In this document: in pieces, positions 18,256 through 31,628 of the stretch
Layout of the letters: every line of letters starts with the position of its first letter
Numbering within the stretch: the stretch's first letter is position 1
Assembly: GCF_900111895.1 (NCBI RefSeq)
Contig: NZ_FOKB01000002.1
Location: 620,001 to 684,000, forward strand
Direction of reading: 5' to 3'
Length of the DNA: 64,000 nt
Source: Pseudomonas simiae
Lineage (GTDB): Bacteria > Pseudomonadota > Gammaproteobacteria > Pseudomonadales > Pseudomonadaceae
The notes under the pieces: generated by a model
Seen by the model: the letters and a program-made list of their open reading frames with translations, nothing else
Database searches by the model: none
What the model was told of the DNA's origin: nothing
Translations under genes and position numbers: made by a program

Positions 18256-19608
18256 ATGAGTGCGCTTTACATGATTGTCGGCACCCTGGTTGCTCTGGGT
18301 GTGCTGGTTACCTTCCACGAATTCGGCCACTTCTGGGTGGCGCGTCGTTGCGGCGTCAAGGTACTGCGCTTTTCCGTCGGTTTCGGCATGCCGCTGGTGC
18401 GCTGGCACGACCGTCACGGCACCGAGTTCGTGATTGCGGCCATTCCTTTGGGCGGCTACGTCAAGATGCTCGACGAGCGCGAAGGCGAAGTGCCGGCAGA
18501 TCAGTTAGACCAATCGTTCAATCGCAAGACCGTTCGTCAGCGCATTGCCATCGTCGCCGCCGGTCCGATCGCCAACTTTCTGTTGGCGATGGTGTTTTTC
18601 TGGGTCTTGGCCATGCTGGGCAGCCAGCAGGTGCGTCCGGTCATCGGTGCGGTCGAGTCGGACAGTATTGCCGCCAAGGCAGGGTTGGTTGTCGGGCAGG
18701 AAATTGTATCTATTGATGGCGAACCCACCACGGGCTGGGGTGCGGTCAATTTGCAGTTGGTGCGTCGCCTGGGTGAAAGCGGCATCGTCAAGGTGGTGGT
18801 GCGCGAGCAGGATTCCACCCGCGAAACCCCGCGTGAGCTGGCCCTCGACCATTGGCTCAAGGGCGCTGATGAGCCTGATCCGATCAAGTCTCTGGGCATA
18901 CGTCCATGGCGTCCGGCCTTGCCACCGGTCCTCGCGGAGCTGGACCCGAAAGGTCCGGCCCAGGCTGCCGGCCTGAAAACCGGTGATCGCCTGTTGGCCC
19001 TCGATGGTCAGCCGCTGGGCGACTGGCAGCAGGTGGTCGACCTGGTCCGTGTACGTCCTGATACTAAAATTATGCTGAAAGTTGAGCGCGACGGTGCTCA
19101 AATCGACGTCCCCGTGACCTTGTCGGTTCGTGGGGAGGCCAAGGCGGCCGGGGGTTACCTGGGTGCCGGGGTCAAAGGTGTCGATTGGCCGCCATCGATG
19201 GTGCGTGAGGTGAGTTACGGGCCGTTGGCTGCAATTGGCGAAGGTGCAAAACGCACTTGGACCATGAGTGTGCTGACCCTCGAATCCCTCAAGAAAATGT
19301 TGTTCGGCGAGCTCTCGGTAAAAAACTTGAGTGGACCGATAACCATTGCTAAAGTGGCGGGCGCTTCTGCCCAGTCGGGTGTCGCGGATTTCCTGAATTT
19401 CTTGGCTTATCTGAGTATTAGCCTGGGTGTTCTGAATTTGTTGCCCATTCCTGTACTGGATGGGGGGCATCTGTTGTTTTATCTGGTCGAGTGGGTGCGT
19501 GGTCGCCCCTTGTCGGATCGGGTGCAGGGTTGGGGGATACAGATCGGTATCAGTTTGGTGGTCGGGGTGATGTTATTAGCCTTGGTCAACGATCTGGGTC
19601 GACTGTAA
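18256..19608 (+). CDS. rseP: RseP site-2 intramembrane zinc metalloprotease
   Basis: Cleaves the anti-sigma factor RseA/MucA within the membrane after DegS/AlgW, releasing the envelope-stress sigma factor. At 450 residues, the zinc motif HEFGH is at 21-25 in the first transmembrane segment, and the third zinc ligand is in NLLPIPVLDGGH near residue 396. Two periplasmic PDZ domains lie between (about 110-200 and 205-300). In Pseudomonas this protease (MucP) controls AlgU and alginate. It precedes bamA, linking stress sensing to outer-membrane assembly. Confidence 0.98.
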   Translation: MSALYMIVGTLVALGVLVTFHEFGHFWVARRCGVKVLRFSVGFGMPLVRWHDRHGTEFVIAAIPLGGYVKMLDEREGEVPADQLDQSFNRKTVRQRIAIVAAGPIANFLLAMVFFWVLAMLGSQQVRPVIGAVESDSIAAKAGLVVGQEIVSIDGEPTTGWGAVNLQLVRRLGESGIVKVVVREQDSTRETPRELALDHWLKGADEPDPIKSLGIRPWRPALPPVLAELDPKGPAQAAGLKTGDRLLALDGQPLGDWQQVVDLVRVRPDTKIMLKVERDGAQIDVPVTLSVRGEAKAAGGYLGAGVKGVDWPPSMVREVSYGPLAAIGEGAKRTWTMSVLTLESLKKMLFGELSVKNLSGPITIAKVAGASAQSGVADFLNFLAYLSISLGVLNLLPIPVLDGGHLLFYLVEWVRGRPLSDRVQGWGIQIGISLVVGVMLLALVNDLGRL

Positions 19609-19628
19609 CGCTTCGCTGAATTGCGAAT

Positions 19629-19657
19629 CTGCCGCATTTTGCGGCAGTTTGTTTATT
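19629..19657 (+). terminator. Terminator-like hairpin between rseP and bamA
   Basis: CTGCCGC-ATTTT-GCGGCAG is followed by TTTGTTTATT. The 7-base perfect stem with a U-rich tail ends 26 bases before the bamA ATG. Since these genes are usually co-transcribed, this may only partly terminate. Confidence 0.7.
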
Positions 19658-19682
19658 GCCAGTTGGAATAAGAAAGGACTTC

Positions 19683-22070
19683 ATGAAACGTCTGCTGCTA
19701 ACTGCGGTTCTCACCGTATTGATGATCGCCGAAGTTCACGCCGAGTCCTTCACCATCTCCGATATTCGCGTCAATGGCCTCCAGCGGGTTTCCGCGGGTA
19801 GCGTCTTTGGTGCATTACCGTTGAACGTCGGTGAACAGGCTGATGACCGTCGCCTGGTGGAATCCACTCGTGCGCTGTTCAAAACCGGTTTCTTTCAAGA
19901 CATCCAACTGGGTCGCGAAGGCAACGTCCTGGTCATCACCGTGGTCGAGCGACCTTCCGTCGCCAGTATCGAGATCGAAGGTAACAAGGCGATCTCTACT
20001 GAAGACCTGATGAAAGGCCTGAAACAGTCTGGCCTGGCCGAAGGCGAGATCTTCCAGCGCGCCACCCTCGAAGGTGTGCGTAACGAACTGCAACGCCAGT
20101 ACGTTGCCCAGGGTCGCTACTCCGCAACCGTGGAAACGGAAGTGGTCCCGCAACCGCGTAACCGTGTCGGCCTCAAGGTCAACATCAACGAAGGCACCGT
20201 GGCGGCGATTCAGCACATCAACGTGGTGGGTAACACCAAGTTCGCTGATGAAGACCTGATCGACCTGTTCGAGCTCAAGACCACCAACTGGTTGTCGTTC
20301 TTCAAGAACGATGACAAGTACGCCCGTGAAAAGCTGTCCGGTGACCTGGAGCGCCTGCGTTCCTACTACCTGGACCGTGGCTATATCAACATGGATATCG
20401 CTTCGACCCAGGTGTCCATCACCCCGGACAAGAAGCACGTCTACATCACGGTCAACGTCAACGAAGGCGAGAAGTACAAGGTTCGTGACGTAAAACTGAG
20501 CGGTGACCTTAAAGTACCTGAAGACCAGGTCAAGGCGCTGCTGCTGGTGCAGAAGGACCAGGTGTTCTCGCGCAAGCTGATGACGACCACCTCTGAACTG
20601 ATTACCCGCCGCCTGGGCAACGAAGGCTACACCTTCGCCAACGTCAATGGCGTGCCGACGCCTCATGATGATGACCACACCGTGGACATCACTTTCGTGG
20701 TCGACCCCGGCAAGCGTGCTTATGTGAACCGTATCAACTTCCGCGGCAACACCAAGTCTGCGGACGAAGTGTTGCGTCGTGAAATGCGTCAGATGGAGGG
20801 CGGCTGGGCGTCGACTTACTTGATCGACCAGTCCAAGACCCGTCTTGAGCGCCTGGGCTTCTTCAAGGAAGTCAACGTCGAAACCCCGGCCGTACCGGGT
20901 GTGGATGACCAGGTTGACGTGAACTACGCCGTGGAAGAGCAGGCATCGGGTTCGATCACCGCCAGCGTCGGCTTCGCACAGAGCGCCGGTCTGATCCTCG
21001 GTGGTTCGATCACCCAGAACAACTTCCTGGGTACCGGTAACCGCGTCTCCATCGGCCTGACCCGAAGCGAATACCAGAGCCGATACAACTTCGGCTATAC
21101 CGACCCCTACTGGACTGCTGATGGTGTGAGCCTGGGCTACAACGCCTTCTACCGCACCACCGACTACAAAGACCTCGACGTTGACGTTGCAAGCTATGCG
21201 ATCGACAGCCTCGGTGCCGGTGTCAACGTGGGTTACCCGATCAGCGAAACGTCGCGCCTGACCTTCGGCCTCACTGCACAGCAGGATGAGATCAAGACCG
21301 GTGTGTACACCGTGGACGAAATCTTTGACTTCACCCGTCGTGAAGGTGACAAGTTCCTGAACTTCAAGGCGTCTGCCGGCTGGTCCGAGTCGACCCTGAA
21401 CAAGGGCGTACTGGCGACCCGTGGCCATTCCCAGAGCCTGACCCTGGAAACCACCACGCCGGGCAGCGACCTGTCGTTCTTCAAGCTCGACTACCGTGGC
21501 CAGTTGTTCACGCCGTTGAGCGACAACTACACCATGCGCCTGCACACTGAGCTGGGTTATGGCGATGGTTATGGCTCCACCAATGGTCTACCGTTCTACG
21601 AGAACTACTATGCGGGTGGCTTCAACTCCGTACGTGGTTTCAAAGACAGCACCTTGGGCCCACGTGGTACTCCAAGTCGTGGTGTTGGCGTAACCGGTAA
21701 CCAGGGCACTGTGGCTGACTCGGACAATGACCCGCTGCCATTCGGTGGTAACGTCTTGATCCAGGGCGGTGCGGAAATCCTGTTCCCGCTGCCGTTCGTG
21801 AAGGATCAGCGTTCCCTACGGACTTCGGTCTTCTGGGATGTGGGTAACGTGTTCGATTCCAAGTGCGAGCAGATCAAAAACCCGAGTGGTGTGAAGTCCA
21901 ACACCCAGTGCAACGATGTGAGCCTGAGCAACCTGGCAAGCTCCGTGGGTGTGGGTGTGACCTGGGTGACTGCGCTTGGCCCATTGAGCTTTGCTCTGGC
22001 CATGCCGATCAAGAAACCGGATAACGCTGAAACCCAGATTTTCCAATTCTCCCTCGGCCAGACGTTCTAA
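19683..22070 (+). CDS. bamA: Outer-membrane protein assembly factor BamA
   Basis: Central subunit of the BAM machine that inserts beta-barrel proteins. A cleavable signal peptide (MKRLLLTAVLTVLMIAEVHA, about residues 1-20) precedes five POTRA repeats (to about residue 420), visible as recurring (I/V)xGN and alternating beta/alpha patterns, then a 16-strand barrel ending in aromatic Phe (QFSLGQTF). The conserved lid-loop motif VRGF is present in NSVRGFKDS. The 795-residue length is normal. The start at 19683 (AAAGGACTTC upstream) gives a proper signal peptide. Confidence 0.98.
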   Translation: MKRLLLTAVLTVLMIAEVHAESFTISDIRVNGLQRVSAGSVFGALPLNVGEQADDRRLVESTRALFKTGFFQDIQLGREGNVLVITVVERPSVASIEIEGNKAISTEDLMKGLKQSGLAEGEIFQRATLEGVRNELQRQYVAQGRYSATVETEVVPQPRNRVGLKVNINEGTVAAIQHINVVGNTKFADEDLIDLFELKTTNWLSFFKNDDKYAREKLSGDLERLRSYYLDRGYINMDIASTQVSITPDKKHVYITVNVNEGEKYKVRDVKLSGDLKVPEDQVKALLLVQKDQVFSRKLMTTTSELITRRLGNEGYTFANVNGVPTPHDDDHTVDITFVVDPGKRAYVNRINFRGNTKSADEVLRREMRQMEGGWASTYLIDQSKTRLERLGFFKEVNVETPAVPGVDDQVDVNYAVEEQASGSITASVGFAQSAGLILGGSITQNNFLGTGNRVSIGLTRSEYQSRYNFGYTDPYWTADGVSLGYNAFYRTTDYKDLDVDVASYAIDSLGAGVNVGYPISETSRLTFGLTAQQDEIKTGVYTVDEIFDFTRREGDKFLNFKASAGWSESTLNKGVLATRGHSQSLTLETTTPGSDLSFFKLDYRGQLFTPLSDNYTMRLHTELGYGDGYGSTNGLPFYENYYAGGFNSVRGFKDSTLGPRGTPSRGVGVTGNQGTVADSDNDPLPFGGNVLIQGGAEILFPLPFVKDQRSLRTSVFWDVGNVFDSKCEQIKNPSGVKSNTQCNDVSLSNLASSVGVGVTWVTALGPLSFALAMPIKKPDNAETQIFQFSLGQTF

Positions 22071-22115
22071 GCGTCTGACCCAAGATAACGACAACGGATT
22101 CTGTAGGAGTACATC

Positions 22116-22619
22116 GTGCGTAAGTTGACTCAATTGGTGCTGCTGGCAACTGTGTTGGTAGCGACCCCGGCCTTCGCCGAAATGAAAATCGCCGTCCTGA
22201 ACTATCAGATGGCCCTCTTGGAATCCGATGCGGCCAAGAAATACGCCGTGGATGCCGAGAAGAAATTCGGCCCGCAACTGACGAAGCTCAAGACCCTGGA
22301 AAGCAGCGCCAAGGGCATCCAGGATCGTCTGGTGGCCGGTGGCGACAAGATGCAGCAAGGCGAACGCGAGCGTCTGGAGCTTGAGTTCAAGCAAAAGGCC
22401 CGTGACTACCAGTTCCAATCCAAGGAACTGAACGAAGCCAAGGCTGTTGCTGACCGTGAAATGCTGAAACAACTGAAGCCGAAGCTCGATAGCGCTGTGG
22501 AAGAAGTCATCAAGAAAGGTGCCTTTGACCTGGTGTTCGAGCGTGGCGCTGTGATCGACGTCAAGCCTCAATACGACATCACCCGTCAGGTGATCGAGCG
22601 CATGAACCAGCTGAAGTAA
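22116..22619 (+). CDS. skp: Periplasmic chaperone Skp/OmpH
   Basis: A trimeric jellyfish-shaped chaperone that carries unfolded outer-membrane proteins to BamA. The 167-residue precursor begins at a GTG (22116) preceded by GTAGGAGT, with a signal peptide of about 21 residues ending TPAFA. The mature start EMKIAVLNYQMALLESDAAK and the long charged helices with many Lys, Glu and Gln are typical. It follows bamA after 45 bases and precedes lpxD by 3 bases. Confidence 0.95.
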   Translation: MRKLTQLVLLATVLVATPAFAEMKIAVLNYQMALLESDAAKKYAVDAEKKFGPQLTKLKTLESSAKGIQDRLVAGGDKMQQGERERLELEFKQKARDYQFQSKELNEAKAVADREMLKQLKPKLDSAVEEVIKKGAFDLVFERGAVIDVKPQYDITRQVIERMNQLK

Positions 22620-22622
22620 GCC

Positions 22623-23678
22623 ATGACCGCGACTATCAAGCTCGGCGAGTTGGCCGAGTTCCTGGGGGCCACCTTGCGTGGCTCCCCGGAGAAGGAAATC
22701 ACTGGGCTAGCCACCTTGCAGGAGGCTGGCCCAGCTCAGTTGAGCTTCCTCGCAAACCCCCAATACCGTAAATACCTGGTCGACAGCCAAGCTGCAGCCG
22801 TGTTGCTGAAAGACGCTGACGCCGAAGGGTTTGCCGGGGATGCACTGGTGGTGCCCGATCCGTACCTCGCGTATGCGCGGGTTTCGCATCTGTTCGATCC
22901 CAAACCCAAGGCTGCCGCCGGTATTCATCCGTCTGCGGTGGTTGCCGACGATGCCCAGGTTGATCCTGCGGCCAGCATCGGTGCCTTTGCGGTGATTGAG
23001 AGCGGTGCACGCATCGCGGCCGGTGTCACGGTCGGTGCCCATTGCTTTATCGGTGCGCGCTGCGAAATCGGCGCCGGCGGTTGGCTGGCTCCCCGCGTGA
23101 CCCTGTACCACGATGTGCGTATCGGTGAGCGCGTGGTCATTCAGTCGGGTGCCGTAATTGGCGGTGAAGGCTTCGGCTTTGCCAACGCCAAGGGTATCTG
23201 GAACAAGATCGCCCAGGTCGGTGGCGTATTGATCGGCGACGACGTGGAGATTGGCGTGAACACCGCTGTCGATCGCGGGGCCCTGGCCGATACCGTGATC
23301 GGCAACGGCGTGAAGCTCGACAACCAGATCCAGATCGCCCACAACGTGCAGATTGGCGATCACACCGCCATGGCGGCCTGCGTGGGTATCTCCGGCAGTA
23401 CCAAGATCGGCAAGCATTGCATGCTCGCCGGTGGCGTCGGGTTGGTCGGGCATATCGATATTTGCGACAACGTCTTCATCACCGGCATGACCATGGTCAC
23501 TCACTCGATTACCGAGCCTGGGGCCTACTCTTCCGGTACCGCCATGCAGCCCGCGGCTGAATGGCGCAAGAGTGCAGCTCGGTTGAGGCAGCTTGACGAC
23601 ATGGCTCGACGTCTCAAACAGCTGGAAAAGCGTGTTGGGGACGTGACCCCTGGCGGTAATGCTTCATCAGAAGGCTGA
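22623..23678 (+). CDS. lpxD: UDP-3-O-(3-hydroxyacyl)glucosamine N-acyltransferase
   Basis: Third committed step of lipid A synthesis, attaching the N-linked hydroxyacyl chain. Its 351 residues comprise an N-terminal uridine-binding domain ([13 protein letters not shown] region), a left-handed beta-helix of hexapeptide repeats from about residue 100 to 310, with the catalytic His in [13 protein letters not shown], and a C-terminal helix ([17 protein letters not shown]). The gene set lpxD-fabZ-lpxA-lpxB that follows is the classic lipid A cluster. Confidence 0.98.
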   Translation: MTATIKLGELAEFLGATLRGSPEKEITGLATLQEAGPAQLSFLANPQYRKYLVDSQAAAVLLKDADAEGFAGDALVVPDPYLAYARVSHLFDPKPKAAAGIHPSAVVADDAQVDPAASIGAFAVIESGARIAAGVTVGAHCFIGARCEIGAGGWLAPRVTLYHDVRIGERVVIQSGAVIGGEGFGFANAKGIWNKIAQVGGVLIGDDVEIGVNTAVDRGALADTVIGNGVKLDNQIQIAHNVQIGDHTAMAACVGISGSTKIGKHCMLAGGVGLVGHIDICDNVFITGMTMVTHSITEPGAYSSGTAMQPAAEWRKSAARLRQLDDMARRLKQLEKRVGDVTPGGNASSEG

Positions 23679-23789
23679 TACCATTTCCATATCAAGTGTG
23701 CACAGCCGCTAGACTGCCTCCTTGATTTGCTAGCGGGGCGTGCTTTTAGTTCGCCCGCCCCCAATCTTTATTACAGGCTTCCCCCCGAA

Positions 23790-24230
23790 ATGATGGACAT
23801 CAACGAGATTCGCGAATACCTGCCTCACCGTTACCCGTTCCTGCTGGTGGATCGCGTAGTGGACCTCAACGTCGAGGAAAAGCGCATTCGTGCCTACAAG
23901 AATGTCAGCATCAACGAACCGTTCTTCAACGGTCACTTTCCCGCGCATCCCATCATGCCGGGTGTGTTGATCATCGAAGCGATGGCCCAGGCTGCCGGTA
24001 TCCTTGGTTTCAAAATGCTCGACCTCAAGCCTGCCGACGGCACGCTTTACTATTTCGTGGGCTCCGACAAGTTGCGTTTCCGCAATCCGGTGACCCCTGG
24101 CGACCAGTTGATCCTGGAAGCCAAGTTCATCAGCTGCAAGCGCCAGATCTGGAAGTTCGAATGCCAGGCCTCGGTGGACGGCAAGCCGGTGTGCTCCGCT
24201 GAGATCATCTGTGCGGAACGCAAACTATGA
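23790..24230 (+). CDS. fabZ: 3-hydroxyacyl-[acyl-carrier-protein] dehydratase FabZ
   Basis: Hot-dog-fold enzyme that dehydrates 3-hydroxyacyl-ACP in fatty-acid elongation. It competes with LpxA and LpxD for the same hydroxyacyl-ACP, which explains its place in the lipid A cluster. The active-site His is in [12 protein letters not shown] and the Glu in [12 protein letters not shown]. The 146-residue form starts [17 protein letters not shown] as in other Pseudomonas. No purine-rich ribosome binding site precedes the ATG at 23790 (the sequence there is CCCCCC). The stop overlaps the lpxA start by four bases. Confidence 0.97.
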
Positions 24231-25003
24231 GTTTGATTGACCCTCGCGCAATCATCGATCCGTCGGCCGTTCTGGCCGCCGACGTTGAGGTCGGCCCCTG
24301 GTCGATCATCGGCGCAGGTGTGGAAATCGGCGAGGGGACTGTCATCGGGCCGCACGTGATCCTCAAAGGTCCGACCCGCATTGGCAAACACAATCGCATC
24401 TACCAGTTCTCCTCGGTAGGCGAAGACACCCCGGACATGAAGTACAAGGGCGAAGAGACTCGCCTGGTCATCGGTGATCACAACATCATCCGTGAAGGCG
24501 TGACCATTCACCGTGGCACCGTTCAGGATCGGGCCGAAACCACCCTGGGTGATCACAACCTGGTCATGGCTTACGCGCACATCGGTCACGACAGCGTCAT
24601 CGGCAACCACTGCATCCTGGTCAACAACACCGCGTTGGCCGGGCATGTGCACGTTGACGATTGGGCGATCCTGTCCGGGTTCACCCTGGTGCATCAGTAC
24701 TGCCATATCGGCGCCCATAGCTTTTCCGGCATGGGCACGGCCATTGGCAAAGATGTTCCGGCATTCGTCACGGTATTCGGTAACCCGGCGGAAGCGCGCA
24801 GCATGAACTTCGAAGGCATGCGCCGTCGCGGGTTCAGCGAAGACGCCATCCATGCCCTGCGACGTGCCTACAAGGTGGTTTACCGCCAAGGGCTCACCGT
24901 TGAGCAGGCATTGACCCAACTGGCCGAGCCGGCAGCGCTGTTCCCGGAAGTCGCGGTGTTCCGTGACTCAATCCAGGCGTCGACTCGCGGCATCACCCGC
25001 TAA
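24227..25003 (+). CDS. lpxA: UDP-N-acetylglucosamine O-acyltransferase
   Basis: First enzyme of lipid A synthesis, transferring the 3-hydroxyacyl chain from ACP to UDP-GlcNAc. The 258 residues form a beta-helix of hexapeptide repeats ([20 protein letters not shown] onward) with the catalytic His in [13 protein letters not shown], and a C-terminal helical domain from about residue 190. In Pseudomonas LpxA uses the C10 hydroxyacyl chain; chain choice cannot be read from this sequence alone. The start overlaps fabZ and lpxB begins 3 bases after its stop. Confidence 0.98.
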
Positions 25004-25005
25004 TC

Positions 25006-26145
25006 ATGGCCAATCTGCGTATCGCACTGGTGGCCGGGGAAGCTTCCGGCGACATTCTGGGCGCAGGTCTCATGCGGGCCCTCAAGGCCCAGCATCCGGC
25101 GGTGGAGTTCATTGGCGTCGGCGGGCCGCTGATGCAGGCTGAAGGGCTTACGTCCTACTTTCCCATGGAACGTTTGTCGGTCATGGGGCTGGTCGAGGTG
25201 CTGGGTCGCCTGCGCGAGCTGCTGGCCCGTCGCAAGCTGCTGATCCAGACGCTGATCGAAGAAAAACCCGACGTGTTCATCGGCATCGACGCGCCGGACT
25301 TCACCCTCAATATCGAACTCAAGTTACGTCAGGCCGGGATCAAGACCGTGCACTACGTCAGCCCGTCTGTGTGGGCGTGGCGGCAGAAACGCGTGCTGAA
25401 GATCCGCGAAGGTTGTGATCTGATGCTGACTCTGCTGCCGTTTGAGGCCCGGTTCTATGAAGAGAAGGGCGTGCCGGTGCGGTTTGTCGGGCATACCCTG
25501 GCCGACGCGATTCCGCTGCAGGCTGATCGCGCCGCTGCGCGTGCCGAGTTGGGCTTGCCCGATGGCCCGCTGGTCGCGCTGATGCCTGGCAGCCGTGGCG
25601 GCGAAGTCGGCCGTCTGGCCTCGGTGTTTTTTGATGCTGCCGAACGCCTGCTGGCCTTGAAGCCGGGTGTACGTTTCGTGCTGCCTTGCGCCAGCCCGCA
25701 ACGGCGCGCGCAGATCGAAACACTGCTGGAAGGCCGCAACCTGCCGTTGACCTTGCTCGACGGCCAGTCACACCTGGCCCTGGCGGCCTGTGATGCGGTG
25801 CTGATCGCTTCGGGTACCGCTACCCTGGAGGCCTTGCTGTACAAGCGCCCAATGGTAGTGGCCTACCGCCTGGCGCCGCTGACGTTCTGGATTCTCAAGC
25901 GCATGGTCAAAAGTCCTTACATCTCCCTGCCCAATCTGCTGGCCCAGCGCCTGTTGGTGCCGGAGTTGTTGCAGGACGATGCAACGCCCGAGGCGCTCGC
26001 ACAAACGCTATTACCCTTGATCGACGGTGGCGAAGAACAGACCCGTGGTTTCGACGATATTCACCGCATACTGCGCCGTGATGCCTCGAACCAGGCGGCC
26101 GACGCCGTGCTGACCCTGATCGGCCATAAACAGGAAAGCCTATGA
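25006..26145 (+). CDS. lpxB: Lipid A disaccharide synthase
   Basis: A family 19 glycosyltransferase that joins lipid X and UDP-2,3-diacylglucosamine into the lipid A disaccharide on the inner membrane. The 379-residue protein opens with [22 protein letters not shown], the conserved block with the essential Asp, and contains [24 protein letters not shown] and the donor-binding [22 protein letters not shown]. Its stop overlaps the rnhB reading frame by four bases. Confidence 0.98.
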   Translation: MANLRIALVAGEASGDILGAGLMRALKAQHPAVEFIGVGGPLMQAEGLTSYFPMERLSVMGLVEVLGRLRELLARRKLLIQTLIEEKPDVFIGIDAPDFTLNIELKLRQAGIKTVHYVSPSVWAWRQKRVLKIREGCDLMLTLLPFEARFYEEKGVPVRFVGHTLADAIPLQADRAAARAELGLPDGPLVALMPGSRGGEVGRLASVFFDAAERLLALKPGVRFVLPCASPQRRAQIETLLEGRNLPLTLLDGQSHLALAACDAVLIASGTATLEALLYKRPMVVAYRLAPLTFWILKRMVKSPYISLPNLLAQRLLVPELLQDDATPEALAQTLLPLIDGGEEQTRGFDDIHRILRRDASNQAADAVLTLIGHKQESL

Positions 26146-26774
26146 CGATGCAAATGGGCCTGGATTTCAGCCTGGTCGCACAAGCCCATGAGCTGGTGGC
26201 CGGCGTTGACGAAGTCGGGCGTGGGCCTTTGTGCGGTGCGGTGGTCACGGCGGCGGTGATCCTCGATCCGAACCGCCCGATCCTCGGCCTCAACGACTCG
26301 AAGAAACTCACCGAAGCGCGCCGTGAAAAGCTTTACGACGAGATCATTGAGAAAGCCCTGAGCTGGCATATCGCCCGGGCTGAAGTCGAAGAAATCGACG
26401 AACTGAACATTCTCCACGCCACCATGCTCGCGATGCAGCGTGCGGTTGAAGGCCTGCATATCACGCCAAAAATGGCGATGATCGATGGTAACCGTTGCCC
26501 CAAGCTGGCCATGCCTTCTGAGGCGGTGGTGAAGGGGGATAGCAAGGTGCCTGCTATCGCGGCCGCCTCGATCCTGGCCAAAGTCAGCCGTGATCGTGAA
26601 ATGGCCGCGTTCGAACTGATCTATCCAGGCTACGGCATTGGCGGCCATAAAGGCTATCCGACGCCCGTTCATCTGGAAGCCCTGGCTCGCCTGGGTCCGA
26701 CGCCGATTCACCGCCGCTCGTTCGCCCCGGTTCGCCAGGCCTACGAGTTGCGCGAGAGCCTCAACGAGGTGTAG
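26142..26774 (+). CDS. rnhB: Ribonuclease HII
   Basis: Removes RNA from RNA-DNA hybrids and starts ribonucleotide excision repair. The 210-residue protein has the catalytic [12 protein letters not shown] (first acidic pair), [10 protein letters not shown] and [13 protein letters not shown] blocks of type 2 RNase H, then [11 protein letters not shown] near the C-terminus. The ATG at 26142 overlaps the lpxB stop; a second ATG at 26148 is equally possible and gives [10 protein letters not shown]. The lpxB-rnhB-dnaE order is widely conserved. Confidence 0.97.
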   Translation: MTMQMGLDFSLVAQAHELVAGVDEVGRGPLCGAVVTAAVILDPNRPILGLNDSKKLTEARREKLYDEIIEKALSWHIARAEVEEIDELNILHATMLAMQRAVEGLHITPKMAMIDGNRCPKLAMPSEAVVKGDSKVPAIAAASILAKVSRDREMAAFELIYPGYGIGGHKGYPTPVHLEALARLGPTPIHRRSFAPVRQAYELRESLNEV

Positions 26775-26795
26775 TCGCAAGGCTGATGTTTTGCT

Positions 26796-26828
26796 CAAGG
26801 CCCGGTACAATCCGGGCCTTGTTGTTTT
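26796..26828 (+). terminator. Perfect hairpin terminator between rnhB and dnaE, with a -10-like loop
   Basis: CAAGGCCCGG pairs perfectly with CCGGGCCTTG around the loop TACAAT, followed by TTGTTTTCC. The loop itself (26806-26811) is a good sigma-70 -10 hexamer preceded by GG, so the site may both end the upstream message and start the dnaE message. Confidence 0.8.
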
Positions 26829-26847
26829 CCACGTATAAGAGATCACT

Positions 26848-30369
<3,522 letters not shown>

Positions 30370-30506
30370 CGGCCAGGCACCGCAATTCGCCTGTTCTCGA
30401 CGAAACATTTAATCTCGACCTGGACGCGCCTCTCCCTTAAGGTAGGGCGCGAACAGACAACCGGCTGGCCAGGCACTCCCTGGCCGTCGACCCAAGACGG
30501 ACGCTT

Positions 30507-31454
30507 ATGAACCCGAATTTTCTTGATTTCGAACAGCCGATCGCTGACCTGCAAGCCAAGATCGAAGAGCTGCGCCTGGTCGGCAATGACAATTCGCTGA
30601 ATATCGGCGATGAGATCGCTCGCCTGCAAGACAAGAGCAGCTCGCTCACCGAAGACATCTTCGGCAAGCTGACCAGTTGGCAGATCGCGCGCCTGGCTCG
30701 CCACCCGCGCCGTCCGTACACGCTGGACTATATTCAGCACATCTTCACCGAGTTCGACGAGTTGCACGGCGACCGCCACTTCTCCGACGACGCGGCCATC
30801 GTGGGCGGTATCGCTCGCCTGGACGACCAGCCGGTGATGGTGATCGGTCACCAGAAAGGCCGTGAAGTGCGCGAGAAGGTCCGCCGCAACTTCGGCATGC
30901 CGCGTCCTGAAGGCTACCGCAAGGCGTGCCGCCTGATGGAAATGGCCGAGCGCTTCAAGATGCCGATCCTGACCTTCATCGACACCCCGGGTGCCTACCC
31001 AGGTATTGACGCTGAAGAGCGCAACCAGAGCGAGGCTATCGCCTGGAACCTGCGCGTCATGGCCCGCCTGAAAACCCCGATCATCGCCACCGTGATTGGT
31101 GAAGGGGGATCCGGCGGCGCTCTGGCCATCGGCGTCTGCGACCAGCTGAACATGCTGCAATACTCGACCTACGCGGTGATTTCGCCGGAAGGTTGCGCCT
31201 CGATCCTGTGGAAAACCGCCGAAAAAGCGCCGGACGCTGCCGAAGCCATGGGCATCACCGCCGATCGCCTCAAAGGCCTGGGTATCGTGGACAAAGTGAT
31301 CGCCGAGCCTTTGGGCGGTGCCCATCGTGACCCGGCTGCGGCTGCCGCGACTATCCGCGCTGAACTGGGTTCGCAGTTGGCGATGCTCAAGAAGCTGGAT
31401 AACGAAGCGCTGCTGGCTCGTCGTTACGAGCGTCTGATGAGCTACGGTCTCTAA
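30507..31454 (+). CDS. accA: Acetyl-CoA carboxylase carboxyltransferase subunit alpha
   Basis: With AccD it transfers CO2 from carboxybiotin to acetyl-CoA, the first step of fatty-acid synthesis. The 315-residue protein has the N-terminal coiled stretch [22 protein letters not shown] and the crotonase-fold core with [30 protein letters not shown] and [16 protein letters not shown], whose glycines form the oxyanion site. The 137-base gap after dnaE has no clear terminator. A REP cluster follows the stop. Confidence 0.98.
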   Translation: MNPNFLDFEQPIADLQAKIEELRLVGNDNSLNIGDEIARLQDKSSSLTEDIFGKLTSWQIARLARHPRRPYTLDYIQHIFTEFDELHGDRHFSDDAAIVGGIARLDDQPVMVIGHQKGREVREKVRRNFGMPRPEGYRKACRLMEMAERFKMPILTFIDTPGAYPGIDAEERNQSEAIAWNLRVMARLKTPIIATVIGEGGSGGALAIGVCDQLNMLQYSTYAVISPEGCASILWKTAEKAPDAAEAMGITADRLKGLGIVDKVIAEPLGGAHRDPAAAAATIRAELGSQLAMLKKLDNEALLARRYERLMSYGL

Positions 31455-31472
31455 GCCGACGCTGTACCCAAT

Positions 31473-31574
31473 GTGGGAGTCGGCTTGTGTGGGAGCTGGC
31501 TTGCCTGCGATAGCATCACCTTGGTATCACTGATAGACCGAGGTGCCTGCATCGCGGGCAAGCCCGGCTCCCAC
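31473..31574. repeat. REP cluster (GTGGGAGCTGG family) with an extra half copy
   Basis: A truncated copy GTGGGAGTCGGCTT (31473-31486) is followed by a full inverted pair (31489-31574) ending GGGCAAGCCCGGCTCCCAC. The extra half suggests partial duplication of the element. It lies between accA and tilS, both rightward. Confidence 0.88.
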
Positions 31575-31628
31575 ATTTGTTTTGTGTATGCTGACGAACG
31601 TATTCCAGCTTTGCAGCGGTGACGTGTG

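Noticed and set aside
19815..21545. A long antisense frame opposite bamA
   Set aside because: Low-complexity composition typical of shadow frames; the sense gene is complete.
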